From NCBI RefSeq assembly GCF_004359985.1, contig NZ_SMRO01000001.1:310001-374000 (forward strand): a stretch of DNA of 64,000 bases. The letters run 5' to 3'. The DNA is from Paraburkholderia flava (GTDB lineage Bacteria; Pseudomonadota; Gammaproteobacteria; Burkholderiales; Burkholderiaceae). The stretch's first letter is position 1; each line of letters begins with the position of its first letter. Under the pieces are notes generated by a model. It was given only the letters and a program-made list of their open reading frames with translations. It was not told the DNA's origin and did no database searches. A program made the translations under genes and the position numbers. Positions 44,657-53,562 of this stretch are shown here, in pieces.

Positions 44657-45002
44657 ACGCGACACGACGTCACCCGAGAGAGCACGGCGACAGTCCGGGC
44701 CAGAACCTGAGAGAAGACATGCGGCTCGCCCGCGGGCCGCAACCGGTTGGCGATATGTCGCTGCCGGAAGAGGACAACGGTTTTTCGATTATGATGACCG
44801 CCCCGATCGCAAACAACGAACATCACTGCATGCGTCGCATGTAGCGCCGTGTTCAAGCTGTGTCGTTTGCGCTGCCGTATAGAAGCAAACGGCACGCGGG
44901 CGCTTCGTCAACGATCGATCGACTGCGTGGCCGGCGGTGCATCCAGCATTGGCCGGTTGCGACGCTGTCCAGATCGATGAACGATGTGCGATGCGGGGTG
45001 TT
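44657..45002. other. Upstream region of the response-regulator operon
   Basis: A 346-base gap. It contains one short open frame (44719-44844, listed separately). A longer frame in another phase, rich in Arg, is a shadow. An A/T-richer stretch at about 44775-44830 could hold the promoter of the response-regulator operon. Confidence 0.4.
44719..44844 (+). CDS. Possible 41-residue small protein
   Basis: An ATG with GAGAGAAG seven bases upstream opens a 41-codon frame beginning MRLARGPQPVGDMSLPEEDN and ending EHHCMRRM. It lies between the hypothetical gene and the response regulator. There is no family similarity that I recognise, and a chance frame in GC-rich DNA is quite possible. Confidence 0.25.
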   Translation: MRLARGPQPVGDMSLPEEDNGFSIMMTAPIANNEHHCMRRM

Positions 45003-45701
45003 ATGAGAATTGCTGTTCTGGATGACGATCCGGCTCAGGCCGATTTCGTATGTGAAACGCTGTCGACGGCTGGGCATATCTGCCACGCGTTCGGCGAAGG
45101 CAAAGTGCTCGTGAAGCAGTTGCGCCGTCAGACGTTCGATCTGCTGGTGCTCGACTGGAACGTGCCCGACATGTCCGGCGACGAAGTGCTGCACTGGGTC
45201 AGACAGAGTCTGTCGGAGAAGCTTCCGGTGCTGTTCATGACGAGCCGCAGCCGCGAGACCGATATCACGTCGATGCTCAACAGCGGCGCCGACGATTACG
45301 TCGTGAAGCCTGTCCCAGGAAGCGTCCTGCTCGCACGGGTAGGTTCGCTGCTCAGGCGCGCGTACCAGCTCAATCCGGCGGCCGCGAAAGAGGTGTTCGG
45401 CGAATTCGAATTCGACATCGGCGCGAAGCAGGTGCAAGTCAAAGGCAAGTCGGTTGCGTTGACGCAGAAAGAATTCGAACTGGCGCTGCTGCTGTTCCAG
45501 CACCTGAGCCGGCCGTTATCGCGTGCGCACATTCTCGACGTCATCTGGAAGCAGGCCACCGAAATTCCGTCGCGCACAATGGATACCCACGTGTCGATGC
45601 TGCGCGCTAAACTCGGTCTGCGACCTGAAAATGGCTATCGGCTCACGCCGATTTACGGGTATGGTTATCGTTTGGAGCGAATAGAGAAGGGGGATGCGTG
45701 A
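45003..45701 (+). CDS. OmpR/PhoB-type response regulator
   Basis: A 232-residue two-component response regulator. The receiver domain (residues 1-115) has the acidic pocket in IAVLDDDPAQADF, the phospho-acceptor Asp in LLVLDWNVPDMSGDE, the Thr in VLFMTSRSRETD and the Lys in DDYVVKPVPGS. The winged-helix domain (about 130-228) has VALTQKEFELALLLFQHLSR and RTMDTHVSMLRAKLGLRPEN with the final YGYGYRLERI. ATG 45003 is chosen over 44937 because MRIAVLDDDP is the normal receiver start. The stop overlaps the next gene's GTG, and a sensor kinase is third in the operon. Confidence 0.93.
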   Translation: MRIAVLDDDPAQADFVCETLSTAGHICHAFGEGKVLVKQLRRQTFDLLVLDWNVPDMSGDEVLHWVRQSLSEKLPVLFMTSRSRETDITSMLNSGADDYVVKPVPGSVLLARVGSLLRRAYQLNPAAAKEVFGEFEFDIGAKQVQVKGKSVALTQKEFELALLLFQHLSRPLSRAHILDVIWKQATEIPSRTMDTHVSMLRAKLGLRPENGYRLTPIYGYGYRLERIEKGDA

Positions 45702-47143
45702 TTAGTGGGCGAGCCGTGATTGCGACCGGATCCGTCGAGTGGGCACAGCGCCACCGCCGGGCATTGCCGTTCGCGCTGTCGTGCGTCGTCGCGACGCTTG
45801 GCTGGCTATCCGCGCCGGCCGTCGCGCAGAAACACGTGCCTCACGCAACGCCGACCACCCACGTTACCCAGGCCACGACGCCGTACGTCACCCAGGCCGG
45901 CGACACCCTCTATGAAATCGCAGCCCGCTATCTGCGCGATCCGGGCGACTGGACCGTACTCAGCCGTCTGAACCATCTACCGCCGCCGCGCCATTTACCG
46001 CCCGGACTCGAAGTGCGTCTGCCCGTTGCGCTGCTGAAACAAGAGCGACTTTCCGCACGGGTCATCGCCACGAGCGGTCCGGCCGAACACGCATTCGGTA
46101 ACGCGCCATTTACTCCCGTTGCAACCGAGATGGCACTCGGCGAAGGCGACCGCGTCCGCACCGGCCCGAATGGTTTCGTGACGCTGGCGTTGGAAGATGG
46201 CTCACATCTGTCGGTCCCGCAAAACAGTGAGATCGATATCGGCTCGTTGCGGCAAACCGTGTTGACCGGCTCGAGCGACCGTGTGATCAATTTGAAGCAC
46301 GGCGAAGTCGACAGCGAAGTCACGCACGCGACGAAGAAAGACGACCGCTTCCAGATCCGCTCGCCGTCCGTGGTGGCGGGTGTGCGTGGCACGAGTTTCC
46401 GCGTGAACTACGATCGCGACGTTCAGTCCACGGCCGTCGAAGTGCTCGACGGTGCGGTTGGCGTCGACAGTGCCGCGACACCGCCGCCCGCGCGAGGCAT
46501 TCCGTTGCAGGCGTCGTCGCAACTCGTCAGTGCGCATTTCGGTAGCGTCACGCACGGTAGCGGTGGTGTCGGCCAGCCGGTCGAACTGCTGCCCGCGCCG
46601 GCACTCGTCGATCCCGGCAAGATCCAGGACGCGAAAGACGTCTCGTTCGACATCGTGCCGTCGAACAATGCACACGGCTATCGCGTGCAGATCGCGCGCG
46701 ACGCCGATCTGCTCGACATGATCCTCGATCAACGCACCACCGGGCCCAAGGCATCGTTCGACACACTGCCCGACGGCACGTATTTCGTGCGTCTGTCGGC
46801 AATCGATTCAAACGGACTGCAAGGTCTTCCACAGGTCTATGCGTTCGAGCGCCGCCAACTGGGTCTCACTGCGACGGCCGCGCAGCGCGCCGGCACGCGC
46901 GATTTCGAGTTCCGCTGGTTCGTCAGTCGCAATGGAGCGGCGACGAAATTCCGCTTCGTACTCGCGAAGTCCGCCGATCTGCACGATCCGGTTATCGATC
47001 GCACCGATCTGTCGTCCGGGCGGCTCGTCGTCAGCGAATTGCCGAAGGGCGTCTACTACTGGACCGTGATCGCCGAGCAGTTCGAGAACGGCAAGTTCTA
47101 TGAAAAGGGCAGCTCTGTCCGCTCGTTCACCCTCGCGCGCTGA
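45698..47143 (+). CDS. FecR-domain protein with LysM, periplasmic
   Basis: A 481-residue exported protein. The start is GTG 45698, which overlaps the response-regulator stop (GTGA), with AGAAGGGGG upstream. A signal-like segment (LPFALSCVVATLGWLSAPAV) is followed by LysM at about 63-110 (YVTQAGDTLYEIAARYLRDP) and a FecR domain at about 150-260 (GDRVRTGPNGFVTLALEDGS, and IRSPSVVAGVRGTSFRVNYD). The C-terminal half has repeated beta-rich segments ending in GTYFVRLSAIDSNGLQGLP and PKGVYYWTVIAEQFENGKFY, suggesting tandem Fn3-like modules. It may be a peptidoglycan-tethered ligand or partner of the CHASE2 kinase encoded next. Confidence 0.85.
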   Translation: MISGRAVIATGSVEWAQRHRRALPFALSCVVATLGWLSAPAVAQKHVPHATPTTHVTQATTPYVTQAGDTLYEIAARYLRDPGDWTVLSRLNHLPPPRHLPPGLEVRLPVALLKQERLSARVIATSGPAEHAFGNAPFTPVATEMALGEGDRVRTGPNGFVTLALEDGSHLSVPQNSEIDIGSLRQTVLTGSSDRVINLKHGEVDSEVTHATKKDDRFQIRSPSVVAGVRGTSFRVNYDRDVQSTAVEVLDGAVGVDSAATPPPARGIPLQASSQLVSAHFGSVTHGSGGVGQPVELLPAPALVDPGKIQDAKDVSFDIVPSNNAHGYRVQIARDADLLDMILDQRTTGPKASFDTLPDGTYFVRLSAIDSNGLQGLPQVYAFERRQLGLTATAAQRAGTRDFEFRWFVSRNGAATKFRFVLAKSADLHDPVIDRTDLSSGRLVVSELPKGVYYWTVIAEQFENGKFYEKGSSVRSFTLAR

Positions 47144-47168
47144 TGCCGGCGCCGGTGAGTCGTCGCGA

Positions 47169-49619
47169 ATGACGCTCGACCCGCGGTCTCGTCTCGGGCG
47201 CCCTGTCGGGCGCCGTTTTCTTTTCGAATGGCTGGGCGTCGGTTGCCTCGGTGTGATCGTCGTTCTGTTCGGCGCGGTCTGGCATCTGACCAACGCAGTC
47301 GATCATCTCGTCTACGACCGCTTCCTCGAGTTCCGCGCGACGCCGGTGCTCGATAACGTGGTCGTCGTCGAAATCGACAACGCGAGCATCGCGCGAATCG
47401 GCCGCTGGCCGTGGCCGCGTGCGGTGCATGCGGAGGTGCTCGAGCGGATCGCAGCAGCACAGCCCGCCGCGATCGTCTACGACGTGCTGTTCACCGAGTC
47501 GTCACCCGACGATGCGCGTTTCGCCCGTTCGATCGCAGCGAACCATACGTTTCTACCCATCCTGCTGAGCCCCGAAAACGCCGACGGCACGCGTAACGCC
47601 GTGCAGCCCGTCGCACCGCTCGCACAGGCGGCGTCCGGGCTCGGCCACATCAATCTCGAAGTGGACAGCGACGGCATCGTCCGGAGTGTCGCGCTGTTCG
47701 AGGGCGACGCGCATTCGCACTGGCCGCAACTCACGTTACCGCTATGGCGCGCGATCTCGAACGGCACGGTACCGCTTGCGCCGCCGCCTGGCGGCACGTG
47801 GCATACGCCGGGTTCCCATATCGACGACGGCAGCGAGCAGCGCTTCCTGATCCCGTTCAGTCCGCTCGCCGAGAGCTATCGGAAGGTATCGTTCGCGAGT
47901 CTGTTGAACGGCGAGGTCTCGCCCGACGTGCTGCGTGGGCGGATCGTGCTGATCGGTGCAACCGCGTCCGGCCTCTACGATCGTTTCGCGACGCCGGTGT
48001 CGGGCGAGCTTGGGCTGATGCCCGGCGTCTACATTCACGCGAACGTGCTCGACTCGCTGTTGACCGGTCGCACGATCGAGCCGACGCGCAGCTGGGTCGT
48101 CTTCATTGCCTCGCTGGTGCCGCTCGGCGTGTTGCTCGCGGGCTTCCTCGTGCTGTCGCCGTGGCGTTCGCTGCTGCTCGCAGCCGGCCTGTGTGCGTTC
48201 ACCGCAGCGGGCAGTGCAGCGCTGTTGTACGGCGCACGGGTCTGGGCGTCACCGATGCCGGCGATCGTCGGATTGATCGCCGTGTATCCGATCTGGAACT
48301 GGCGGCGTCTCGAAATGACGATGTCGTATCTGCGTAAGGAGCTGCAGCGCCTCGCCGACGAACCCTACCTGCTCCCCGGCACGCCGCGTCGTAGCGCGGA
48401 CTTCGGCGGTGACGCGCTCGAAAAGCACATGTCGCTGATGGCGCAGGCCGCGCAGCGCGTGCAGGACATGAAGCGCTTCGTGTGGGACAGCCTCGATAGC
48501 GTGCCCGAGCCGATCCTCGTCAGCGACGTCGCCGGTGTCGTGTTGATCGCGAACCAGGCGGCGAAAGCGCATTTCGCGCGGATTGCCGAGCCGTCGCCGG
48601 AAGGCCGGCCGATCCGCGACATATTCGGCGATCTGACCTACGTGAAATCGATCGATGAAAGCGCGGACGTCGACGGCTTCGCGCGCACGCACTGGCCCGC
48701 ATTGCTCGATCCGGCACGCGACGAGTTCGAGACGCTGATGGAAAAGGGCATCGAGGTCAGCGACCGGAATGGACGCGACCATCTGCTGCGCTACGCGAAG
48801 TGCACGAACGCGCAGGGCGAAGCCACGGGCTGGATCGCCGGGCTCGTCGACGTGACGGCGCTGCATGCAGCCGAGCGTCATCGCGAAGATGCGCTGCGGC
48901 TGCTGTCGCACGACATGCGTTCGCCGCAGGCGTCGATTCTTGCGCTCGTCGAGATCGAGCGCGCGAGGATCGAATCGGACCGGATGCGTGAACTGCTCGA
49001 ACGGATCGAGCGCTACGCGCAGCGCGCGTTGACGCTCGCCGACGACTTCGTGCAACTCGCGCGCGCGGAGTCGCAGACCTACGTGCTCGAACCGGTCAAC
49101 TTCGGCGAGCTGCTGATCGACGCAAGCGACGAAGTGTGGCCGCAGGCACACGCGAAGCACATCCGCCTCGAAACCCAATTCCCCGACGAAGACGACGCAG
49201 AGAACGGCGCCGACGCATGCTGGATTTCCGCGGACCGTTCGCTGATCACGCGCGCGCTCGTCAACATCCTGAACAACGCGGTCAAGTACAGCCCGCCCGA
49301 CACACAGATTCTCTGCACCATCGAACGCGTCGAATCGACAGACAGCCGGCGGCCCCACGTTCAATGTACGATTCGCGATCAGGGCTACGGTATTCCAGTC
49401 GAGCAGCAGGCGAAGCTGTTCGAACGCTTTCATCGCTTTCATGAAACGGAGCGTCCCGACATCGGTGGTGCGGGGCTCGGCATGGCGTTCGTGAAGACCG
49501 TCGTGACGCGGCATGGTGGCGACGTGTACGTGGACAGCGCGCCGGGCAAGGGCACGGCGTTCACGCTGGCGCTGCCGGCGCTCGACGAGACGACAGCGTT
49601 GCCGTCCGATATCGGCTGA
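47169..49619 (+). CDS. CHASE2-domain sensor histidine kinase
   Basis: An 816-residue hybrid-free sensor kinase. An N-terminal transmembrane helix (WLGVGCLGVIVVLFGAVWHL) precedes a periplasmic CHASE2 domain (about 40-310; VVVVEIDNASIARIGRWPWP, GHINLEVDSDGIVRSVALFE, GRIVLIGATASGLYDRFATP). Three further transmembrane helices follow at about 320-400. A PAS-like domain (WDSLDSVPEPILVSDVAGVV) comes next, then HisKA with His581 in LRLLSHDMRSPQASILAL, and HATPase_c with ILNNAVKYSPPD, RDQGYGIPV and GGAGLGMAFVKTVV. ATG 47169 lies 25 bases after the FecR gene. The kinase presumably phosphorylates the regulator at 45003. Confidence 0.93.
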   Translation: MTLDPRSRLGRPVGRRFLFEWLGVGCLGVIVVLFGAVWHLTNAVDHLVYDRFLEFRATPVLDNVVVVEIDNASIARIGRWPWPRAVHAEVLERIAAAQPAAIVYDVLFTESSPDDARFARSIAANHTFLPILLSPENADGTRNAVQPVAPLAQAASGLGHINLEVDSDGIVRSVALFEGDAHSHWPQLTLPLWRAISNGTVPLAPPPGGTWHTPGSHIDDGSEQRFLIPFSPLAESYRKVSFASLLNGEVSPDVLRGRIVLIGATASGLYDRFATPVSGELGLMPGVYIHANVLDSLLTGRTIEPTRSWVVFIASLVPLGVLLAGFLVLSPWRSLLLAAGLCAFTAAGSAALLYGARVWASPMPAIVGLIAVYPIWNWRRLEMTMSYLRKELQRLADEPYLLPGTPRRSADFGGDALEKHMSLMAQAAQRVQDMKRFVWDSLDSVPEPILVSDVAGVVLIANQAAKAHFARIAEPSPEGRPIRDIFGDLTYVKSIDESADVDGFARTHWPALLDPARDEFETLMEKGIEVSDRNGRDHLLRYAKCTNAQGEATGWIAGLVDVTALHAAERHREDALRLLSHDMRSPQASILALVEIERARIESDRMRELLERIERYAQRALTLADDFVQLARAESQTYVLEPVNFGELLIDASDEVWPQAHAKHIRLETQFPDEDDAENGADACWISADRSLITRALVNILNNAVKYSPPDTQILCTIERVESTDSRRPHVQCTIRDQGYGIPVEQQAKLFERFHRFHETERPDIGGAGLGMAFVKTVVTRHGGDVYVDSAPGKGTAFTLALPALDETTALPSDIG

Positions 49620-49649
49620 CACGGCCCACCCTCTTACGGAGCGAACAAC

Positions 49650-50312
49650 ATGATGAATCTCGGGCCGATCCGCAGTGCACTGCTGGTGGCAGGTTGTGCG
49701 GCCGCGCTGGCGGGCTGCGCCGGCGTGAAGACCGACGTGCACGCATCGACGGGCGCGAACGCCACCTCGCTGCAGGGCGAAAAGACTTACGCGTTGACGC
49801 GGCTGCCGTCGCAGCAGACGAGTGCCACGTATCCGCAATACGCGTCGCTGGTCGAGGCGGAACTGGCGAAGTACGGCTTCACGACTGCGGATGCGACGCA
49901 CACGCGTTATCTGCTGTCGATTGCGTACGATACGCGGCCGGCTGCGATCGGCGTTGTAGCGGGCGACTGTGCGGATGGCGATGCTGCGGCAGCCTCGACC
50001 GATGCGGTAAACGCCGATTGCCGCACACCAGGCGAAACCTCGTTCTCGCTGTTCGGCGGCACGACGTATCGCCACACGTTGACGCTGCGTTTCCTTGAAC
50101 GCACGACTGGCCGCGAAGCATACAAGGTCACGTCGACGACGCGCGATCGCGAGGCAGACCCGCAACACGCGGTTCCGTATCTGGTGAAGAGCGCGCTCGC
50201 GAAACTTCCGTATGCGGACCACGCGGACTGGCAGGTGAAATTGCAGACGCAGGACGCGTCCACTGCGCCGGAAGTCGTGTCGATTAAACCGGTCGAACCC
50301 AGGGACCGCTGA
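49650..50312 (+). CDS. DUF4136-like lipoprotein
   Basis: A 220-residue probable lipoprotein. The signal has a lipobox, AALAGCAG (Cys about residue 23). The mature part VKTDVHASTGANATSLQGEK then TYALTRLPSQQTSATYPQYA and LVEAELAKYGFTTADATHTR follows the DUF4136 pattern, in which a protein of unknown function lies in the periplasm. Two extra Cys are in GDCADGD and ADCRTPGE. CGGAGCGAACAAC precedes ATG 49650. It lies 30 bases after the kinase gene, so it may be the fourth gene of that operon. Confidence 0.8.
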   Translation: MMNLGPIRSALLVAGCAAALAGCAGVKTDVHASTGANATSLQGEKTYALTRLPSQQTSATYPQYASLVEAELAKYGFTTADATHTRYLLSIAYDTRPAAIGVVAGDCADGDAAAASTDAVNADCRTPGETSFSLFGGTTYRHTLTLRFLERTTGREAYKVTSTTRDREADPQHAVPYLVKSALAKLPYADHADWQVKLQTQDASTAPEVVSIKPVEPRDR

Positions 50313-50320
50313 CCTTCGAC

Positions 50321-50986
50321 TCAACCGTCGTCGGAGCCGGAGTCGTCCACGGGCCAGCGGTTCTCGAACACGCAATGAGCGAGCGGCGTGCGCGTCGCCC
50401 ATCGTTCGGTTTCCAGCATCGGCTCGTCATAGAACTGCGCGACGTGGCCGATGCACAGGATCGCCACCGGTTTCGCGCCGGCCGGCATGCCCAGCAGCGT
50501 CGCGATCTCGAAGGGATCGAACAGCGAGACCCAGCCGAGTCCGATTCCTTCCGCGCGCGCGGCGAGCCACATGTTCTGGATCGCGCATGCGACCGACGCA
50601 AGATCCATCTCCGGTAACGTCCGTCTGCCGAACACATGCTGCTCGCGATCGTCCATCAGCGAGACGACCAGCAATTCGCCGCAGTCGAGCATTCCCTCGA
50701 CCTTCAGCTTCATGAACTCGTCGCGCCGCTTGCCGAGCGCATCGGCGGTGAGCAACCGTTCGCGCTCGACCGCGGCGTGCAGCTCAATACGCAGCACGGG
50801 ATCGGTGATGCGAACGATGCGCCACGGCTGCATGTAGCCGACGCTCGGCGCATGATGCGCGGCATCGAACAGCCGTTGCAGCAGTAGCGAATCGACCGGT
50901 TCACGCGTGAAGTGGCGCATGTCGCGCCGCTCGTGGATCGCACGGTAGACGGCCGCGCGTTCCGGATCGCTAAAACGCTTCGCCAT
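50321..50986 (-). CDS. bluB: 5,6-dimethylbenzimidazole synthase BluB
   Basis: BluB cannibalises FMNH2 with oxygen to form 5,6-dimethylbenzimidazole, the lower ligand of B12. The 221-residue nitroreductase-fold protein has the flavin-binding VYRAIHERRDMRHFTREPV, HHAPSVGYMQPWRIVRIT and AARAEGIGLGWVSLFDP. ATG 50986 (MAKRFSDPERA) overlaps the 3' end of cobB by 17 bases, so translation is coupled; the frame to 51076 is a shadow of cobB. It is the last gene of the cob operon and shows that the strain can make the full nucleotide loop. Confidence 0.93.
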   Translation of the reverse strand: MAKRFSDPERAAVYRAIHERRDMRHFTREPVDSLLLQRLFDAAHHAPSVGYMQPWRIVRITDPVLRIELHAAVERERLLTADALGKRRDEFMKLKVEGMLDCGELLVVSLMDDREQHVFGRRTLPEMDLASVACAIQNMWLAARAEGIGLGWVSLFDPFEIATLLGMPAGAKPVAILCIGHVAQFYDEPMLETERWATRTPLAHCVFENRWPVDDSGSDDG

Positions 50987-52283
50987 TGAAGAGCGTCGCC
51001 GTGAAAGCCGGGTTGGAGGGCCAGTAGCCGTGCATGTAGGTCGCGACGATCGACCCGGCGCGGTAGACGGGCTCACCAGCTTGTTCAGATTGAGCGCGCG
51101 TTGCGTTGAGCACCGGTTCGAGCGACGTCGTGATCTGCGAATAGTGGAACGTGTGTCCCTTCAGCGTGCCGTGCCTGCTGCTGTCCATCTGCTGCATGCC
51201 GAGCGCGGCGAGACGCGTACCGAGCGTTGCATGGCCGGGCAACAGGCCGAGCATCGGGTGTGTCGCGCCGTCCTTGCCAGTCAGGCTGTCGAGTAGATAC
51301 AGCATGCCGCCACATTCGGCGACGATGGCTTTTTCCGCTGCGGCATGCGCACGTATCGACGCTGCGGTGCGCGAGGCGGCAGCAAGCGTCGTCGCGTGCA
51401 ACTCGGGATAGCCGCCGGGCAGATACAGCGCATCGGCATCGATCGGTGCCGGTTCGTCGGCGAGCGGCGAGAAGAAATTCAACCGGGCGCCGAGTGCAGC
51501 GAGCAGGTCGAGATTCGCTGGATAGATGAACGAGAACGCGGCGTCGCGTGCGATCGCGATGTGCATGCCGTCGAGCAGACGCGGTTTTGATACACGGGTG
51601 CTCGCTTCAAGAGAAGGTTCGAATTCGACCGCCGGCGGCAATTCGGCAAGCGCGGCGCCCGCGAGCGCATCGGCCGCACGTTCGAGCCGCGCGTCGAGGT
51701 CGCCGATCTCGTCGGCCTGCAGCAGACCGAGGTGTCGATCGGGCAGTTCGAGCGCCGGATCCTTCGCGGTGTGCCCGAGCCACGCGATGTCGGAAGGCAA
51801 CGCGTCCGTCAGCATCTGTGCATGCCGCGCCGAACCGACGCGATTCGCGAACACACCATGAAACGGCACCTGCGGACGAAAGTGCGCGAGCCCGAACGCG
51901 AGCGCACCGAACGTCTGCGCCATCGCATTCGCGGAGATCACCGCCGCAACCGGCACACCGAACGCTTCGGCAAGATCGGCGCTGCTCGGCGTCCCGTCGA
52001 ACAGCCCCATCACACCTTCGATCAGAATCAGGTCCGCGTTCGCGGCCGCTTCGGCGAGCAGACTGCGGCATGCGTCCTCGCCGACCATCCACAGATCGAG
52101 CGAATACACTGCAGCGCCGCTCGCGCGCGCAAGAATCATCGGGTCAAGAAAATCCGGTCCCGTCTTGAACACACGCACACGCCGACCGAGCCGCGCATGA
52201 TGACGCGCGAGCCCGGCGGTGATGGTCGTCTTACCCTGACCGGATGCAGGCGCGCTGATGAACAGCGCGGGACACGCGGGCAT
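50970..52283 (-). CDS. cobB: Cobyrinic acid a,c-diamide synthase
   Basis: This ATP-dependent glutamine amidotransferase amidates the a and c side chains of (hydrogeno)cobyrinic acid. The 437-residue protein has an N-terminal P-loop (FISAPASGQGKTTITAGLAR), the DLILIEGVMGLFDGTPSSAD block, and a C-terminal class I glutaminase domain with the catalytic Cys in VAECGGMLYLLDSLTG and the distal His/Glu in GHTFHYSQI. It starts three bases after cobO and overlaps bluB. It could equally be named CbiA; aerobic and anaerobic forms are alike. Confidence 0.93.
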   Translation of the reverse strand: MPACPALFISAPASGQGKTTITAGLARHHARLGRRVRVFKTGPDFLDPMILARASGAAVYSLDLWMVGEDACRSLLAEAAANADLILIEGVMGLFDGTPSSADLAEAFGVPVAAVISANAMAQTFGALAFGLAHFRPQVPFHGVFANRVGSARHAQMLTDALPSDIAWLGHTAKDPALELPDRHLGLLQADEIGDLDARLERAADALAGAALAELPPAVEFEPSLEASTRVSKPRLLDGMHIAIARDAAFSFIYPANLDLLAALGARLNFFSPLADEPAPIDADALYLPGGYPELHATTLAAASRTAASIRAHAAAEKAIVAECGGMLYLLDSLTGKDGATHPMLGLLPGHATLGTRLAALGMQQMDSSRHGTLKGHTFHYSQITTSLEPVLNATRAQSEQAGEPVYRAGSIVATYMHGYWPSNPAFTATLFNGEAF

Positions 52284-52286
52284 CGC

Positions 52287-52889
52287 TCAGAACTCCACGC
52301 CAGGCTGCGCCTTCACGTGCTGCTCGCGATACGGGTGCTTGACGAGGCGCATCTCGGTGACGAGGTCGGCGGCTTCGATCAGCGCGTCGGGCGCATGACG
52401 ACCCGTCACGACGACGTGTACCGATTCGGGGCGCGCGGTCAGCACGCCGAGCACTTCGTCGAGCGGCAGGTAGTCGTATTTCAGCACCGTGTTCAGCTCG
52501 TCGAGGATCACCATCCGGTACTCGCCGCTTTCGATCATCCGGCACGCTTCGGCCCAGCCTTTGCGCGCGGTCGCGATGTCGGCGTCGCGGTCCTGCGTGT
52601 TCCACGTATAGCCGTCGCCCATCGTGACGAAGTCGCACTCCGCGATCGCGCCGAGGAAGTCGCGCTCCGACGTATGCAGCGCGCCCTTGATGAACTGCAC
52701 GACACCGAGCCGCATGCCGTGTCCGAGCACGCGAACGGCCATACCGAACGCCGCCGTGCTTTTACCTTTGCCGTTGCCGGTATTGACGATCAACAGACCT
52801 TTCTCGATCGTCGCGGAGGCCTGCTTTTTTTCGTGTCCTTCGCGACGCCGCTGAGTCATGCGCGCATGCGATTCGGGATCGGTTTTCAT
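52287..52889 (-). CDS. cobO: Cob(I)yrinic acid a,c-diamide adenosyltransferase
   Basis: CobO/BtuR transfers the adenosyl group from ATP to cob(I)yrinic acid diamide or cobinamide. The 200-residue protein has a basic N-terminus (MTQRRREGHEKKQ), the P-loop IVNTGNGKGKSTAAFGMAVR, GVVQFIKGALHTSERDFLGA, YRMVILDELNTVLKYDYL, and the terminal EQHVKAQPGVEF typical of the CobA/CobO/BtuR family. ATG 52889 overlaps the cobE stop (ATGA), which fixes the start; the frame to 53417 is rejected. Confidence 0.95.
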   Translation of the reverse strand: MKTDPESHARMTQRRREGHEKKQASATIEKGLLIVNTGNGKGKSTAAFGMAVRVLGHGMRLGVVQFIKGALHTSERDFLGAIAECDFVTMGDGYTWNTQDRDADIATARKGWAEACRMIESGEYRMVILDELNTVLKYDYLPLDEVLGVLTARPESVHVVVTGRHAPDALIEAADLVTEMRLVKHPYREQHVKAQPGVEF

Positions 52890-53368
52890 CGGATGGGGTC
52901 CTGTTCGAGGTTTTGGTGTGATGAGTCGAGGAGGCCGGCAGCGAGCGGCGCGGTGGTTCGGCAGTCGAAGCGGGGATCGCGTGCGAGTGCGACGGTGACG
53001 CCATCGCACACGATCTTGCCGACGATCAGCGGACCGCCGTTCGCGGCGAGCAATGCACAGGGTTCGCACACGCCATCGATGCCGAACTGCGCGCGCACGA
53101 CAGGCGAGGGCGACGAGAGCGCGGACGTGTCCGGGAATGTCGAAGTGAACGCCGCGATCTGCTCGCGCGTGAACACGTACAGAAGCAGCGCGTGAGAAGC
53201 GCAAAACGCGAGCAGGCCAGGCTCGTGCGCTTTCGCATCGACGGTCGCAATCGCGCACACGTCGGCGAGTGGATATGCGCCGAGCGCCATCTGCAAGGCC
53301 GCATCGATCTGCGCGGCCGAGACACCGCTGCGGCAGCCGATGCCGGCAATGAGCGACGCGCGACTCAT
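52886..53368 (-). CDS. cobE: Cobalamin biosynthesis protein CobE (CbiG C-terminal type)
   Basis: A 160-residue protein of the CobE/CbiG C-terminal family. The opening MSRASLIAGIGCRSGVSAAQ gives the family's GxGCRxG motif, followed by a dinucleotide-fold-like body and DGVCEPCALLAANGGPLIVG then KIVCDGVTVALARD. The family is needed for corrin ring synthesis, but its exact reaction in the aerobic pathway is not settled. ATG 53368 follows GTGGAGCC; the frame start at 53392 is an alternative. It is the first large gene after the riboswitch. Confidence 0.88.
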   Translation of the reverse strand: MSRASLIAGIGCRSGVSAAQIDAALQMALGAYPLADVCAIATVDAKAHEPGLLAFCASHALLLYVFTREQIAAFTSTFPDTSALSSPSPVVRAQFGIDGVCEPCALLAANGGPLIVGKIVCDGVTVALARDPRFDCRTTAPLAAGLLDSSHQNLEQDPIR

Positions 53369-53445
53369 CGACGCGGCTCCACCCGATACCACGCATACCG
53401 CGCGTCAGGACGCACAACGGAATTCGACGAAAAGAAACAGGCCAT
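53365..53445 (-). CDS. Possible 26-residue leader ORF before cobE
   Basis: An ATG at 53445 opens MACFFSSNSVVRPDARYAWY followed by RVEPRR and stops in an ATGA overlap with the cobE start at 53368. The ribosome site is weak. The overlap suggests a leader peptide or translational coupling between riboswitch and cobE. A second frame over the same bases (RIAIAAAWHGLFLFVEFRCA) is hydrophobic. Either may be chance. Confidence 0.3.
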   Translation of the reverse strand: MACFFSSNSVVRPDARYAWYRVEPRR

Positions 53446-53562
53446 GCCAGGCGGCTGCAATTGCAATACGGATGACGCGCGCTTTACGCACGCGCACCGT
53501 GTACGCCGTGTATCCGTCCCCCGCGGATCGGGCGGTCGGCAACGCTTGCGCGTGCCCCTTCG

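Noticed and set aside
48249..50402. 717-codon minus-strand frame over the CHASE2 kinase and lipoprotein
   Set aside because: Antisense to clear HisKA/HATPase motifs; no domain or start signal.
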